Assembly (NCBI GenBank): GCA_963675135.1
Contig: OY776120.1
Coordinates: forward strand, 18,566,001-18,630,000
Source of the DNA: Galeopsis tetrahit
Lineage: Eukaryota; Streptophyta; Magnoliopsida; Lamiales; Lamiaceae
DNA length: 64,000 nt
Reading direction: 5' to 3'
In this document: positions 10,538-21,087 of the stretch, piece after piece
Layout of the letters: each line of letters begins with the position of its first letter
How positions within the stretch are numbered: the first letter of the stretch is position 1
Position numbers and translations under genes: made by a program
The notes under the pieces: model-generated
Seen by the model: the letters and a program-made list of their open reading frames with translations, nothing else
Told to the model about the DNA's origin: nothing
Databases searched by the model: none

Positions 10538-13501
10538 TTATGGATGATTGTTCCTCCATGTATGTCTTACAGGAGTACCTGCATTAGATGAACTTGGATT
10601 CTCATCTGTTCTATTGTCATCAGGAGGGTTGACTTGATTTGGTCGATCATCATCTGTATCTTGAGTATCAAAGAGATCATTCCCCCTTGCATTTGGGATT
10701 GTTGCATGTTGATTGTGGATCACTTGTTCAGCTTGAGTTTGAGATCTAGTGACTGGTCTGTGTGTTTTATCTTCTTCTGGTTCTTCAGGGAATGGTTCAT
10801 TGACTTCAATAAATTCATCAGACTTCTTCTTGATCACTAGTTTCTTCATCTGTTCTGCAGCTGAGGTTGTTTCTACTGCATTCTTTTCACAAGATTCATC
10901 AAAAACAACATGTGGTGTTTCTTCCACAAGAAGGGTGCGTTTGTTGAATACTCTAAATGCTTTGCTAGTTGAGGAGTATCCCAAGAATATCCCCTCATCT
11001 GCTTTGGCATCAAAAGCATTCAACTTACTTTTCCCATTGTTGTGAATGAAACACTTACAACCAAAAATATGAAAGTAAGATACTCTAGGTTTTCTTCCTT
11101 TCCACAGTTCATATGGGGTTTTCTCATGGATTTTATGAATACCTGACCTGTTTTGAGTGTGACAGGCTGTGTTGATAGCTTCTGCCCAAAGTTTCTTAGG
11201 AGTAGAGAATTCAGCAAGGAGTGTTCTTGCAGCTTCTTTAAGTGTTCTGACTCTTCTTTCAGCTACACCATTTTGTTGTGGTGTTCTTGCTGCACTTGTC
11301 TCATGCTGAATACCATTAGAAGTACAATATGCAATAATATAAGAGTTAATAAATTCAGTGCCTTTGTCACTTCTAATTTTCACAATAGGTTCTCCTTTCT
11401 CTACTTGGATCCTCTTTAACAGTTCAGGAAGCTTCTGCTGAGTTTCACTCTTCTTGTATAAGAAGATAACCCAAGTAAACTTGGAGTAGTCATCTACAAC
11501 AATAAGGGTGTATTTTCTTCCTGTTAGAGTGGTTGGAGTGATTGGTCCAAAGAGATCCATGTGTAACAGTTCAAGAGCTCTGCTGGTTGATGCTGTCTTC
11601 TTGGTCTTGAAGGAGACCTTTGTTTGCTTTCCTTGTTGACATGCATCACAAACCTGATCTTTACAGTAGAGTTCATTAGGCAGACCATCAACTAAGGATT
11701 CCCTTGCTAACTTGTTCAAAGTCTTAAAATTCAGATGACTAAGACGTTTGTGCCATAGCCAGCTGACATCTTTAGGGCTTTTCACAAGCAGACATGTATC
11801 CTTAGGACAGCTATTCCAATTTGCAAGATACATACTTCCCTTTCTAGATCCTGTTAGAAGGTTTTGTTTTGTTCTTTTATCACTTATGAGACATTCATCT
11901 TTAGAGAATTTAACTGAATAACCAGTGTCACAAAAATGAGAAACAGATAATAGATTAAACTTAAGACCTTCTACATATGATACGTCATGTACCTCAATGT
12001 CACCATTTCTAAGGGTGCCATATCCTTTTGTGTTACCGTGCGCGTTATCACCAAAGAAGACTTTTGGACCTTTCTTTTCTGTGTAGTTGGTCAGCAGGTC
12101 TTTGGTTCCAGTCATATGGGTTGAGCATCCACTATCTATGTACCATATCTCTCCTGCTAGACCTCCTTTTCTGTATAGGTCCTTCCTTTCCTCATTTTCT
12201 CCTATGGCCATCATAGCTAGATCGTCTGAATCATCTGAGTAGATTTGACAGTCTGGTGATGTAGGAAGTTCATCACTTTGATATTCAGATTCTTTAGTCA
12301 GCATTGCTTGCTTATCTGAAGTTCTTCTCCTTGGCCTTCTTCCTTCTTTGTCATCCAGCTCAGGGCATTCATAGACATAGTGTCCTGGTTTACGACAATT
12401 GAAGCATGCTCCAGGCTTTTGATTTGAATTGCCTTTCCTTGGAGGTGTGGCATCTCTTTTTCTGGAGCCTCGGTTGTCAGATGACTCCACATCCTTTCTA
12501 GGATGTCTTTCTGGTGTTCTTTCTCTGGAACCTCTGGAGGGTGATCTTGCTCTTCTATCTTTGTAGTTTCTATAGAACTTTCTATATTTGTTGTTGAGGG
12601 TGTTCATCCTTTCGAATCTCTTGATCATAAGAGCCATTTGTTCCTTCAGACTCATGTCTGATCCTTCACAGTCTTCTGTTTTCAGAGAGGTCTTGCCAGA
12701 TGAGGTGCTTGCAGCTTTTGTATTTGCTGCTTTGAAAGCTACAGTCTTGGAAGTGGATGGAATAGCAATAGGTTCATCATTTTCTGAGTTTTCTTCTCTT
12801 TCAAGATCATATTCATGGGCTTTTAGATTCTGAAATAGAGTCTGTGCAGACCACTCCTTGATATCTTGAGTATCTTTGATGATGGTCTTCTTGAGTCTCC
12901 ATTTCTTGGTTAGAGAGTCTAATATCTTTAGATTTTTCTCTCTATTTGTATATTTCTTGCCCAGAGATTCTATTTCATTGATGATCTTGGTAAATCTATT
13001 GTCTAATTGATCAATAGACTCTTCTGGTTGCATTTTGAAATGCTCAAACTTCTTGACTGCTGTTGTCAGCTTGCTCTCCTTGATCAGCTCGGTTCCTTCA
13101 CAGAGGAGTGCTAGAGCATCCCACATTTCCTTAGCTGTTTCACAATTGATTACTTTTGCAATGTATTCATTTGGAAGAGTTTGCATGATGTAATCTTGAG
13201 CAATGCTGTCAAGATTTGACTGCTTCATCTCTTTTGGTGTGAGATCCTTCATCGGCTTGGGGGCTAGTTCTCCAACTGGAACTTCTGGATCACCATTTGC
13301 AGTGTTGACTGCCATGATGGTGATTGGGCCTTCAGTGATTACTGACCACATCTTGTAGTGGACTGATGTGAGATTTTTCCTCATCCTGATCTTCCAGTAA
13401 TCATAATCCTCCACTGAAAACTTAGGCAACTTACGCATATTAGCACTCATGCTGTATGAGTTTTCGAAAACAAGTTTTTCAAAAGAAAAAGATCTGTTCA
13501 A
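10538..13501 (-). CDS. Element B gag-protease-integrase
   Basis: A 987-codon frame. Residues about 20-250 are the copia gag (DYDYWKIRM, MWDALALLCEGTE). A CCHC knuckle CFNCRKPGHYVYEC is near residue 364, where it binds the genomic RNA. Protease (WYIDSGCSTHMTG) is near 452. The integrase HHCC zinc region is at about 582-625, and the core has D (HMDLFGP, about 646), D (RSDKGTEF, about 709) and E (NGVAERRVRTL, about 750), all present. The C-terminal KLNAFDAKADEG and VVFDE motifs follow, then an acidic linker. An in-frame TAA at 10538 stops it before RT; close copies would normally read on. ATG 13501 lies about 60 nt inside the PBS. Confidence 0.93.
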   Translation of the reverse strand: MNRSFSFEKLVFENSYSMSANMRKLPKFSVEDYDYWKIRMRKNLTSVHYKMWSVITEGPITIMAVNTANGDPEVPVGELAPKPMKDLTPKEMKQSNLDSIAQDYIMQTLPNEYIAKVINCETAKEMWDALALLCEGTELIKESKLTTAVKKFEHFKMQPEESIDQLDNRFTKIINEIESLGKKYTNREKNLKILDSLTKKWRLKKTIIKDTQDIKEWSAQTLFQNLKAHEYDLEREENSENDEPIAIPSTSKTVAFKAANTKAASTSSGKTSLKTEDCEGSDMSLKEQMALMIKRFERMNTLNNKYRKFYRNYKDRRARSPSRGSRERTPERHPRKDVESSDNRGSRKRDATPPRKGNSNQKPGACFNCRKPGHYVYECPELDDKEGRRPRRRTSDKQAMLTKESEYQSDELPTSPDCQIYSDDSDDLAMMAIGENEERKDLYRKGGLAGEIWYIDSGCSTHMTGTKDLLTNYTEKKGPKVFFGDNAHGNTKGYGTLRNGDIEVHDVSYVEGLKFNLLSVSHFCDTGYSVKFSKDECLISDKRTKQNLLTGSRKGSMYLANWNSCPKDTCLLVKSPKDVSWLWHKRLSHLNFKTLNKLARESLVDGLPNELYCKDQVCDACQQGKQTKVSFKTKKTASTSRALELLHMDLFGPITPTTLTGRKYTLIVVDDYSKFTWVIFLYKKSETQQKLPELLKRIQVEKGEPIVKIRSDKGTEFINSYIIAYCTSNGIQHETSAARTPQQNGVAERRVRTLKEAARTLLAEFSTPKKLWAEAINTACHTQNRSGIHKIHEKTPYELWKGRKPRVSYFHIFGCKCFIHNNGKSKLNAFDAKADEGIFLGYSSTSKAFRVFNKRTLLVEETPHVVFDESCEKNAVETTSAAEQMKKLVIKKKSDEFIEVNEPFPEEPEEDKTHRPVTRSQTQAEQVIHNQHATIPNARGNDLFDTQDTDDDRPNQVNPPDDNRTDENPSSSNAGTPVRHTWRNNHP

Positions 13502-13559
13502 GAGGACTACAGAGAGACTCCCTCAAGTCTTCTGATAATCTAGAGACAGTAGTCCGTTA

Positions 13560-13579
13560 GAACCACTGCTCTGATACCA
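13560..13579 (-). promoter_or_regulatory. Element B primer-binding site (tRNA-iMet type)
   Basis: On the minus strand TGGTATCAGAGCAGTGGTTC starts two bases after the 5' LTR. TGGTATCAGAGC is complementary to the 3' end of plant initiator tRNA-Met, the standard primer of copia elements. Confidence 0.92.
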
Positions 13580-13581
13580 CT

Positions 13582-15037
13582 TATTGGTCCCTGAACGAGT
13601 AGTGAATGGGATTAAAGTCTAGAGGGGAGGGGTGAATAGACTTTAAAACTTTTTCAAGAGAGTTGGGAACCTCTTCTGATTGCTATGTCAGCTGGACTAC
13701 AAGTCTGCTGGTCCAGGTGACTATAGTGATCTGATAGAGGAGGTTATATGCGGAATTATGGTAGGCCTTGTTTAGACTAGTTCTTTTAGTTTCTTTTGAA
13801 AGTGCCAAGTTATTTACTTAATAGAAATACTCAGCTGATGCTGGTTTGAAAGTTGTGGTCTTGTTTTGAAGACAGTTAAAACACAGTATGCACTATATAA
13901 GATAAATGAAATGACAGTAAAGTAAAGTGCAGAAAGTAGATAACACCAGGTTTATAGTGGTTCGGATATACGATCCTACGTCCACTCTCACGTCCTAACG
14001 TGAAGTTTAATCCCTTTAATTTATCGCAAATTATAAGGGTCTTGACCTTTATAGTCCCAAGGATAGGACTTTGAGATCTGAGCCGTCCTAACAGCTACGG
14101 TCTCCACAAGTGATTGTAAGCACTTGCACTTTGAGGGTTTCAAAAACTTTAACCTTTCGGAGAGGGTTTGGGGTTTTTGAAGAGTATCCAACTAGTGATT
14201 CAAGCTTATAATTTGCTTAATCACTTTGCCTAAAACAAATGATATACAATGTGAAATAGGTTTCAGGTTCTTAAGGGTTGGATAGAAATCACTTAAGAGC
14301 TATGGATAATCTAATGGATTCTGGCTCTTTGAGAATTCTTGAGATAATACGACTTTAGCTTGATTGCTTGCTGGAAATGTTGAATTCTCTTGTTGTGACT
14401 TCGTGTGTTTGTGATTTCTCATCCTCTTGTATTTATAGTGGAGATTGCTTGCAACTAGTCGTTGGAGTTGACTAGCCGTTGGGGCAATCTTTCCATAATG
14501 GCTTGATTCCTTGATTCCAGCCGCTTGATTGCTTCAATCCTAGGATCATGTCAATCTTCTAAATAAGGTAGGTCTCTGTTTAAATTGCAAGATGACTTTG
14601 GAATCAGCCGAGTCCTGAAAGAGCACATAGTCGTCTGATCTGAACTTCTAGTCTTCTGACTACTCTTCTGGCCTTGAGTCTTCTGTCTTCTGATATCAGC
14701 AGAGTAAAACTCTTCTGATCTGGCAGTTCTTTTGTCCTGCTTTAGGCCATCTTCAATCTGGGACTCCATCAGTTAAGTAGGTATACAAGCACCTATCTTA
14801 ACTGGTCTTCAAGGATCTCCTAGTCTTCATGTCTTCTACTCTTCTCATCTTGAGGAAGCGCATGTAAGCCTGGACTGTGCTGATCAACTGATATCTATAC
14901 AGTCAATCACACAAGACTAGTCTAAGCTGTTCTATACAAAGTCAGCTGATCCTATTACATTTATAAACTCTAAGTGTTTTGGCCATCAAAACTATTCTAA
15001 CATCAAGTAGGGCTTAGGGTGAATTTATATCCCAACA
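13582..15037 (-). repeat. Element B 5' LTR
   Basis: A 1456-bp LTR matching 1693-3131, with TATA (TATAAATA, minus) at 14430-14437. It carries an 18-bp local duplication around GTTGGAGTTGACTAGCC (about 14459-14476) absent from the other copy. It drives transcription of B leftwards. Confidence 0.93.
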
Positions 15038-15140
15038 ACTGCTCTCCTATGAACCAATCTGCTGATATAAATGATACTGATCTGCATGATAATTTGCATG
15101 ATAAAAATGATGATAGCATTTCTGTTAAGAATAGAAGGAC
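15038..15140 (+). pseudogene. Element A: TSD copy, end of integrase linker, and deletion junction
   Basis: 15038-15042 is the right ACTGC duplication. From 15043 the integrase C-terminal linker of A continues in frame (acidic, NQSADINDTDL... SVKNRRT) and meets TGA at about 15140. In B the matching linker runs on into RT. In A the next recognisable sequence is the post-pol ORF, so RT, RNase H and the spacer are deleted at about 15138-15145. Confidence 0.75.
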
Positions 15141-18113
15141 ATGATAATGTGCGAGGAGTGTGGATTGAGGAAATTTTTGGAATCATCTCCACTCAATGTC
15201 TATGAACCAGAAGCAATGGAATTTTATTTACAGCTCAAAGGAGATAAAAATGGTGTTCACTCCATGCTTTATGGGCATAAGGTCACTATTACTAGGGAAA
15301 TCCTCGAAGTGATGTTGGATTTGCCTCAAGGCCCGGTAGACATCATGAATTACAAAGCTGGAGAGGAGAAGGAATGTGTAGGAAGGTGGTCAGGAGTTGA
15401 AACAGAGACCTTGACTAATCTGAAGAAGGACGTTCTTCCTACTGGTCTGCAGTTTTTGATGGACATAGCTGGAAAATGCTTGTTAGGGCAACATCATAGC
15501 CAGGATGCTTTATCAAGTTCCAAGATTAGAATTATGGCTGCAATCATTGACAGAGTTCAAGGTGATTGGCAAGGATTTTTCTTGGAAAGGCTACTGATTG
15601 AGAAAGAAAAAGTTTTGTTCGATGAGGATACTATGGAATTTTCGATTAAATCGAAATTAGGGTTTGGAAGCAAGCTGAGTTTCTTGCTGCCTCAGCTGGT
15701 TAAAAAGCCATATTGGAGTAATCCCAAGAAATTCCATCATGGGAAATTCTTGATGAAGAAGGAGTCTGTTCGTTTTGAACAAGAGAACCCTCTGGAACAA
15801 CCTCAAGAACTTGAAGCACAAGAGTCTGGAGCTTCAATGTACCAATCTGAGGACAATCAACCTGAAGTTAGATCAAAGGCAAGGCATGATCCGAGTAGTA
15901 TTAGACCAAGGAGAGGAAGGTCTGCTACAGCTGCCTCAGAGCCAACAGTTAGATTTGTTGAGACTGTGGTGCAAACAAGCTCAGAAGAGCAAGAGGTTAG
16001 TGTTCCTAGTCCAATTGTTGTGCATAAAAGAACTAAGACAAGGAGTGCTAGGAGGAAATTGATTGTTGTCTCCCCTACCCCTTCAAACTCTGAACCAAGC
16101 CAAGCTGAAACCCAAAACCCCCAACCTTCATGTTCTGGGCAATCAGAACACTATTTTTCTGTGACTCAGAACACTCCCCATTCATCCCCTCAGCACACTA
16201 ATTTTCAATCTACTCCTATTTCTAGTCCTCAACTTCAAACTTCACATCAACCTTCACCACATCAATCCCCAACACAGGTTCATGCTCACTCTACTGAACA
16301 TGAATTTGAACCTTCTACTGAACCAATTGACATTTCATCATCCCCTGAACCTGAATTTATTGCTCCTAAACCTGCTGATTTGATGGAGTACACTATCTGT
16401 GATAAAGAGGATAGAATCAGGATAGATTTGAGGATAGCTTTATTGAAGCAATTTCCTGGATTGGATGAGAGCTCAGTTGAGTTTGAGAAACTCCTTAGGA
16501 TAGGCACATGGGTGTATCTTAAGAGGAGTACTTTGAAGGAGAATTTGGCTATTATGGAAGGCATGGGAGGTGCTTCAATCTTTGATGATTGGGAAGCAGA
16601 GCAGATGCAAGCAGCTGGTGTTAACTCTTTTCTTGAGTTAGTTACTCCAGAATCTGTAGTTCATCTTGTTGAAAGATTAACTGGAATCAAGTACACTGTT
16701 GAAAAGGTTGCAACTCCTAATACAGATGAAGATTTGTTTGTGGAAAGTGAAGAGAAAGGTGTTGATGAAGCTGAGAATGCTGCTGAAAAAGAGTATATGG
16801 AAATTGATGAGGATGTTGACAATGCAACAGAGGTGTTTGAGAACACTGTTGTTATTGAAGAAACAGAAGCCTTGGAGCATCAAGACTTAAATGCGGAAGA
16901 GATGGAAAGCATTCCAATTCACTCTGCTGATCCTATTATTCTTGAAGATGTGCAAGAACAGATCAGAACAGGTCCTATTGAAAAGGAATCTGAGAATTCT
17001 GACTTTGAAATGTTGAAAAAGCAGAATGCGGAGCTTCAAGCAAAATTGGAAGATGCTGTGAAAATGTTTCAAGAAGCTACTGAGAAAATGAATAAGATGA
17101 CTTCTGAACACTCTTATGAAAAGGTTATGGAATATACAATGTCCAAAATTTATGATCTTCGTAGAGTACAAGAGAAGAACCTGTCTCAAGTGTTGCATAA
17201 GAAGCTGGAGCAACACATATCTTCCTTGAAAGAGTGGCATGATGAAGCCAAAAAGGGGGAAGATAAGACAAGGAAAGTAATGGAACAAACTCAGTCACAA
17301 CAAGCTCAGTTGGTTGTGAGTCAGGATGAGTTAAAAGAAGAAATTGCAATTCTGAATGAGAAGCTGAAGCTAAGGAAGCAACAGAAGCAACAAGGTCAAG
17401 AGATTGTTGAGAAGAGACCTGATATTGCTGAAAGTTCGATTCAGAAGAAGAGAAAGTTAGTCTTGTCTGATGAAGAACAAGAAGAAGAAGAAACTGGTAG
17501 ACTTACCAGATCAAAGAGCAAATTGAAAGTTGGAATTTCAAGCTCAGAGCAAGAAAAACTTGATGTTTTGAAGAAAAAGAAAGCTGAAGAATCAAAACTG
17601 AAAAAGAAGAAAGAAAAGGATATCAAGTTCTTAAAAACAAGATTTGATAACAAAGTTGCTGCTTTGAAGAAGAAATTGAAAGCTCAAAGGAAAGCTGAAG
17701 GAAAAGAGTTTGACAAAGATTTTCAAGATGAAAACTTTGTGGATTTTATTGTTCTAACAGAGAATATGGAACATTGGAAGAATCTAAAGAAGAAGTGGCA
17801 GATTGCAAACTTCATTGTGAGGAAGTTTGGTGATCAAACGAGCAAGGAAGCTGAATTTATTGATTTTGAAGAATTCATACTGAATATTGATCAAGAGTTC
17901 TGGGAAGACATAGCACAAGTTGCTGCTCGTGCAGGAACCAAAATATTGTGTCCTGAAGAACCGAACTGGGAACCTCCAAGACTGGAAAATGGAGAACCTG
18001 ATTACAAGGAGATCAACAACATAATTGCTGAGATTATTAAAGAAGAAGGAATAACTGATCATCAACATATGATGGATATCAAGGCAAGGATGTATGTTGC
18101 ATTCAGAATCTGA
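15141..18113 (+). CDS. Element A post-pol ORF (homologue of the B extra ORF), N-terminally truncated
   Basis: A 990-codon frame homologous at both ends to B's 1256-codon ORF. Shared N-terminal motifs are RKFLESSPLNVYE, GHKVTITREILEVM, MDIAGKCLLG and GDWQGFFLERL (residues about 8-205). The shared C-terminal module (about 870-990) has LKKKWQIANFIVRKFG, DQEFWEDI, CPEEPNWEPP and ends AFRI. The middle differs: Ser/Pro/Gln-rich (about 215-400), an EYTICDKEDRIRIDLRIALLK block resembling B's 'YPMCTREKIMRMKIANLLK' region (about 415-435), an acidic part, coiled coil (about 625-760) and basic KKKKEKD clusters. About 50 N-terminal residues found in B are replaced by a short stretch created by the deletion junction, so the ATG at 15141 is probably not the ancestral start. 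Function unknown. Confidence 0.8.
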   Translation: MIMCEECGLRKFLESSPLNVYEPEAMEFYLQLKGDKNGVHSMLYGHKVTITREILEVMLDLPQGPVDIMNYKAGEEKECVGRWSGVETETLTNLKKDVLPTGLQFLMDIAGKCLLGQHHSQDALSSSKIRIMAAIIDRVQGDWQGFFLERLLIEKEKVLFDEDTMEFSIKSKLGFGSKLSFLLPQLVKKPYWSNPKKFHHGKFLMKKESVRFEQENPLEQPQELEAQESGASMYQSEDNQPEVRSKARHDPSSIRPRRGRSATAASEPTVRFVETVVQTSSEEQEVSVPSPIVVHKRTKTRSARRKLIVVSPTPSNSEPSQAETQNPQPSCSGQSEHYFSVTQNTPHSSPQHTNFQSTPISSPQLQTSHQPSPHQSPTQVHAHSTEHEFEPSTEPIDISSSPEPEFIAPKPADLMEYTICDKEDRIRIDLRIALLKQFPGLDESSVEFEKLLRIGTWVYLKRSTLKENLAIMEGMGGASIFDDWEAEQMQAAGVNSFLELVTPESVVHLVERLTGIKYTVEKVATPNTDEDLFVESEEKGVDEAENAAEKEYMEIDEDVDNATEVFENTVVIEETEALEHQDLNAEEMESIPIHSADPIILEDVQEQIRTGPIEKESENSDFEMLKKQNAELQAKLEDAVKMFQEATEKMNKMTSEHSYEKVMEYTMSKIYDLRRVQEKNLSQVLHKKLEQHISSLKEWHDEAKKGEDKTRKVMEQTQSQQAQLVVSQDELKEEIAILNEKLKLRKQQKQQGQEIVEKRPDIAESSIQKKRKLVLSDEEQEEEETGRLTRSKSKLKVGISSSEQEKLDVLKKKKAEESKLKKKKEKDIKFLKTRFDNKVAALKKKLKAQRKAEGKEFDKDFQDENFVDFIVLTENMEHWKNLKKKWQIANFIVRKFGDQTSKEAEFIDFEEFILNIDQEFWEDIAQVAARAGTKILCPEEPNWEPPRLENGEPDYKEINNIIAEIIKEEGITDHQHMMDIKARMYVAFRI

Positions 18114-18335
18114 AGATACAGAATGAAGATGAAGGACAAGCTCAGAAGATAACATTTCTATCCTTAATCTTTATTTCTATATTTGGTGATCATTTCATAT
18201 TTTGTTAGTATGTGTAATATGTGAAATACCTGATCTGATTGTGAATATGATATGGATTCTGAATTGATGAATTGTTATGATTGACTACATACTTAACTAC
18301 TGATTTATTAACATTTAAGTAGTTTTGGCTTCATC

Positions 18336-18349
18336 AAAAAGGGGGAAAT
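18336..18349 (+). promoter_or_regulatory. Element A polypurine tract
   Basis: AAAAAGGGGGAAAT immediately before the 3' LTR, identical to B's PPT. It primes plus-strand synthesis. Confidence 0.9.
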
Positions 18350-20030
18350 TGTTGGGATATGAATCCTTGAAACAATGTTCTGGTTGATGAAAGTATGTTT
18401 TGATGGCCAAAAGCAACTTAAAGTTAGTGATATATGTGGTGCTAAGTCATATTAACTAAGTCATGTGATGAGAAACTTAAATTGAGATTACTGATCTTAA
18501 TGATATTTGAAATAAGTTTACTGATCTTATGAAGTAATATTAAGAATAAAATTACTGATCTTAACTGAGTCATATAAAGTAAGATTACTGATCTGAGTAT
18601 TGAAACTGAGAATAATTTTAGTGATCTTATATGAGATATTTGAAATCTGAGTTACTGATCTGATATACTTATTGATCTTATATGCTTACTGATCTTATAT
18701 GTAAATTACTGATCTTAAGTGTTTACTGATCTTAGTGTTTACTGATCTTATATGGAAGTTATTAAACTTACATGAGTTACTGATCTTATTGTTTACTGAT
18801 CTGATATATGAACTGTTAAGTACTAAGCTGATGTTTTATATTGTATAGACAGCTTATAGTATAGGACTTAGATATACTCATCTGTATATAGTTCAGTTGA
18901 TGTATAGATAGGTTTTATATATATGTAAAGTTGTATTTTATTGTACTCAGCATTGTAAAAGTTCAGAACAGTAAGTTTAGAACTAGATTAGAAGAAGATC
19001 AGAAGACTAATGAAGACTCAGAGGACTACTTCAGAATAAGAAGACTTCAAAGAAGAGTTGAAGAAGAGCTTAGAAGAAATCTGGAGAAGTTTTGAACAGT
19101 TTTAAGTTACTGTGCTGACTGACTCAGCAGAGTAAAATCCGAAGAGTAAAAATCAGAACAGTAAGTTAATGTGCTGATTTGGTAAATTTGAAGAATAAGT
19201 TTGGAAAGCTTATTTAAAAAGTAACTGAAGATATATTGAAGATATGCTGACTTGGAAGTTGAAGGAAGTTACAAAGTCGGTTACAAGAAGAAGTTACAAA
19301 AACAGTTTTAGAGTTAGTTGAGAGTTAGTTCACAAACTGCTAACTGTCATACTAAGTTCTATAAATACTGTGTGATCTCCTACTGTTGAAGACTACTGAT
19401 CTTAAAACATTCACAAGCAATCTAAGTCTACAAAGCACAAGAAGAACTCACAGAGTTGAAGGAGATTGAAGAAGAGAAGAGCCACTGAATTGAAGAGAAG
19501 AATCAAAGGCTATTCAAAGAGAAGTTTTACTTTTCAAGTTTAAGTTTGTATTTTGTAAAACAAGTGTGCTAGTTACTTGTAAAATTACTAGTAGATCAAA
19601 GATATACGTGGAGGTATAATCGATAAGATCACAGTCTTAATCTTGGGACTTTAAGCCACAAGAAACTCAAGAAGGAAGAGTTAATAAAACTTCACAACTG
19701 GAGTTGTGAGAGTGGATGTAGACATTTGTCGAACCACTATAAAATTCTGTGTTCTTTACTTTACTGTTTGATATTTGTTTGAATTGTTTAACTAAGAACA
19801 TTAAGAATTAACAAAGATAAAGATCTAGAGAAAAGTTGAGTATAAACTAGTAAGGCCCATATTATTCTGAAAGTACTGATCTGAGCTGAGTAAGCACAGT
19901 ACAGTACATAAGAAGACTAAATTTCGCATTGCATATTCTGATATTTTGAAAGATTTTTAAAAGTCTATTCACCCCTCCCCTCTAGACTTTTACTAGCTTA
20001 CTCAATCTTAACTCAACTTTGGGACCAACA
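18350..20030 (+). repeat. Element A 3' LTR
   Basis: 1681 bp from TGTTGGGATAT to GGGACCAACA. It shares with B's LTR the terminal TGTTGGGATAT, the CACCCCTCCCCTCTAGACTTT block and GGGACCAACA. Most of the interior is diverged, so A and B are different families of one lineage. A TATA box (TATAAATA) is at 19360-19367. The R/U5 part continues to 20030. The partner 5' LTR lies outside the window, so no TSD can be checked. Confidence 0.88.
18490..18812 (+). repeat. Interspersed array of TTACTGATCTTA in the U3 of element A LTR
   Basis: Between 18490 and 18812 the core ACTGATCT(T/G)A occurs about 13 times at irregular 15-50 bp spacing, counting variants such as TAGTGATCTTA and TTATTGATCTTA. Spacers are AT-rich and not conserved. 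Further copies lie at about 19388 and 19866. Irregular spacing around a fixed 12-mer looks more like repeated binding sites than a slippage satellite. Confidence 0.75.
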
Positions 20031-20806
20031 AAGAATATTTAAAGAAATATAAAATATTTAAGTATTAAGGTCATCATAAATTGCAGCGTCCGACCGCGGC
20101 CTGAGGTGATCGAAAACTGCTCGGAGAAGACGACCATGTTCAATTTCTGTCAGTGATGCATTTATAAAAAATGTGGGTGTGAATTGAGTTGTCAGTGGAT
20201 GTATTTATAAAAAATGTGTATGTGAATTAAGCTAATGAGTGTATTTATAATATATATGTATGTGAATGACTGAAATGCATGTATACAATATTGCATATAA
20301 GTTTTTGTGTAAATCCTTGAAGTAGAAGAATTAGACATTATATTTTACGGATTAATTGTCAAACTTGATAACTCTTATCACTACCCCTTAACTTTATACA
20401 CTGAACATTCAAACTGTGATTTTGATGTGAGTAAAACTTAAAAAGACTTTCACAATTTTAACACATATTAATTTCAAAGAAGTATAAATATATAGTGGGT
20501 TTTGTTCACTGAACTCTCTACACTGAGTATTAACAGATCGACTTGATCCAAGGAGTTTATCCTTTGATATTTGTCAGTTAGAGAAAGTTTAATATACACG
20601 TGTGACACTCTTTGGAAATCAACACACGTCAAACGTTTTTTCTAAGAAATATGCGATGGCAAGGAGTATGCTCCATGGAACACAATTTATTATGCTACAA
20701 TATTAAATAAGACGTAACGTAAGGTGAGATTTTTATTTCATTATTTATCTCTACAATAATTAATAGAACTAGTTGTTCATTGATAGATTTTTAATTTAGA
20801 TATATT
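20031..20806. other. Unassigned sequence between elements A and C
   Basis: Single-copy-looking, AT-rich DNA. On the minus strand 20061-20157 reads as a short open block ending at a stop (TEIEHGRLLRAVFDHLRP and about a dozen further residues), preceded by CACTGACAG, a possible acceptor. It could be a terminal exon relic. 20158-20275 holds three imperfect copies of a roughly 40-bp repeat around GTATTTATAAAAAATGTG. Nothing else is recognised. Confidence 0.35.
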
Positions 20807-21087
20807 TGTTATGAAATTGTATCCACCTAGCAATTTCTCACAAATGATAAACCAAGATTACTATAAACGCAAATAATTGAAACGAATAAAAACTCAAAGA
20901 AAGAGCACGAGATTTACGTGGTTCGATCAAATGATCTACGTTCACGGAGGATAGAAGACTCTCTTCACTAATCACAAATGAAAGTTACAGATTACAAGTA
21001 TTCACTAAGCTTGATATCTCTCAAAACTCTCAGTTTCAGTAACCTACAACCTATGCACTAGATGGTGTATTTATAGATGTACAATGC
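20807..21087 (-). repeat. Element C 3' LTR, distal segment
   Basis: Matches 37048-37330 of the 5' LTR. TATA (TATAAATA, minus) is at 21068-21075. Bases 21083-21087 (AATGC) are the left TSD of element D. The rest of this LTR is at 33147-33438. Confidence 0.9.

Larger units (their letters stand above)
1693..15037 (-). mobile_element. Element B: full-length Sirevirus-like Ty1/copia retrotransposon
   Basis: A complete LTR retrotransposon read on the minus strand: 5' LTR (13582-15037), PBS, gag-pol, a large extra ORF, PPT and 3' LTR (1693-3131). Both ends are TG...CA except that the 5' LTR ends in TA (CCAATA versus CCAACA). The order protease-integrase-RT-RNase H assigns it to Ty1/copia. The YVDDIIFGS motif, the iMet PBS and the post-pol coding region fit the SIRE/Maximus (Sirevirus) lineage. 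By hand count the LTRs differ at about 13 substitutions plus an 18-bp indel, so it is a recent insertion. It sits inside the related element A. Confidence 0.95.
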
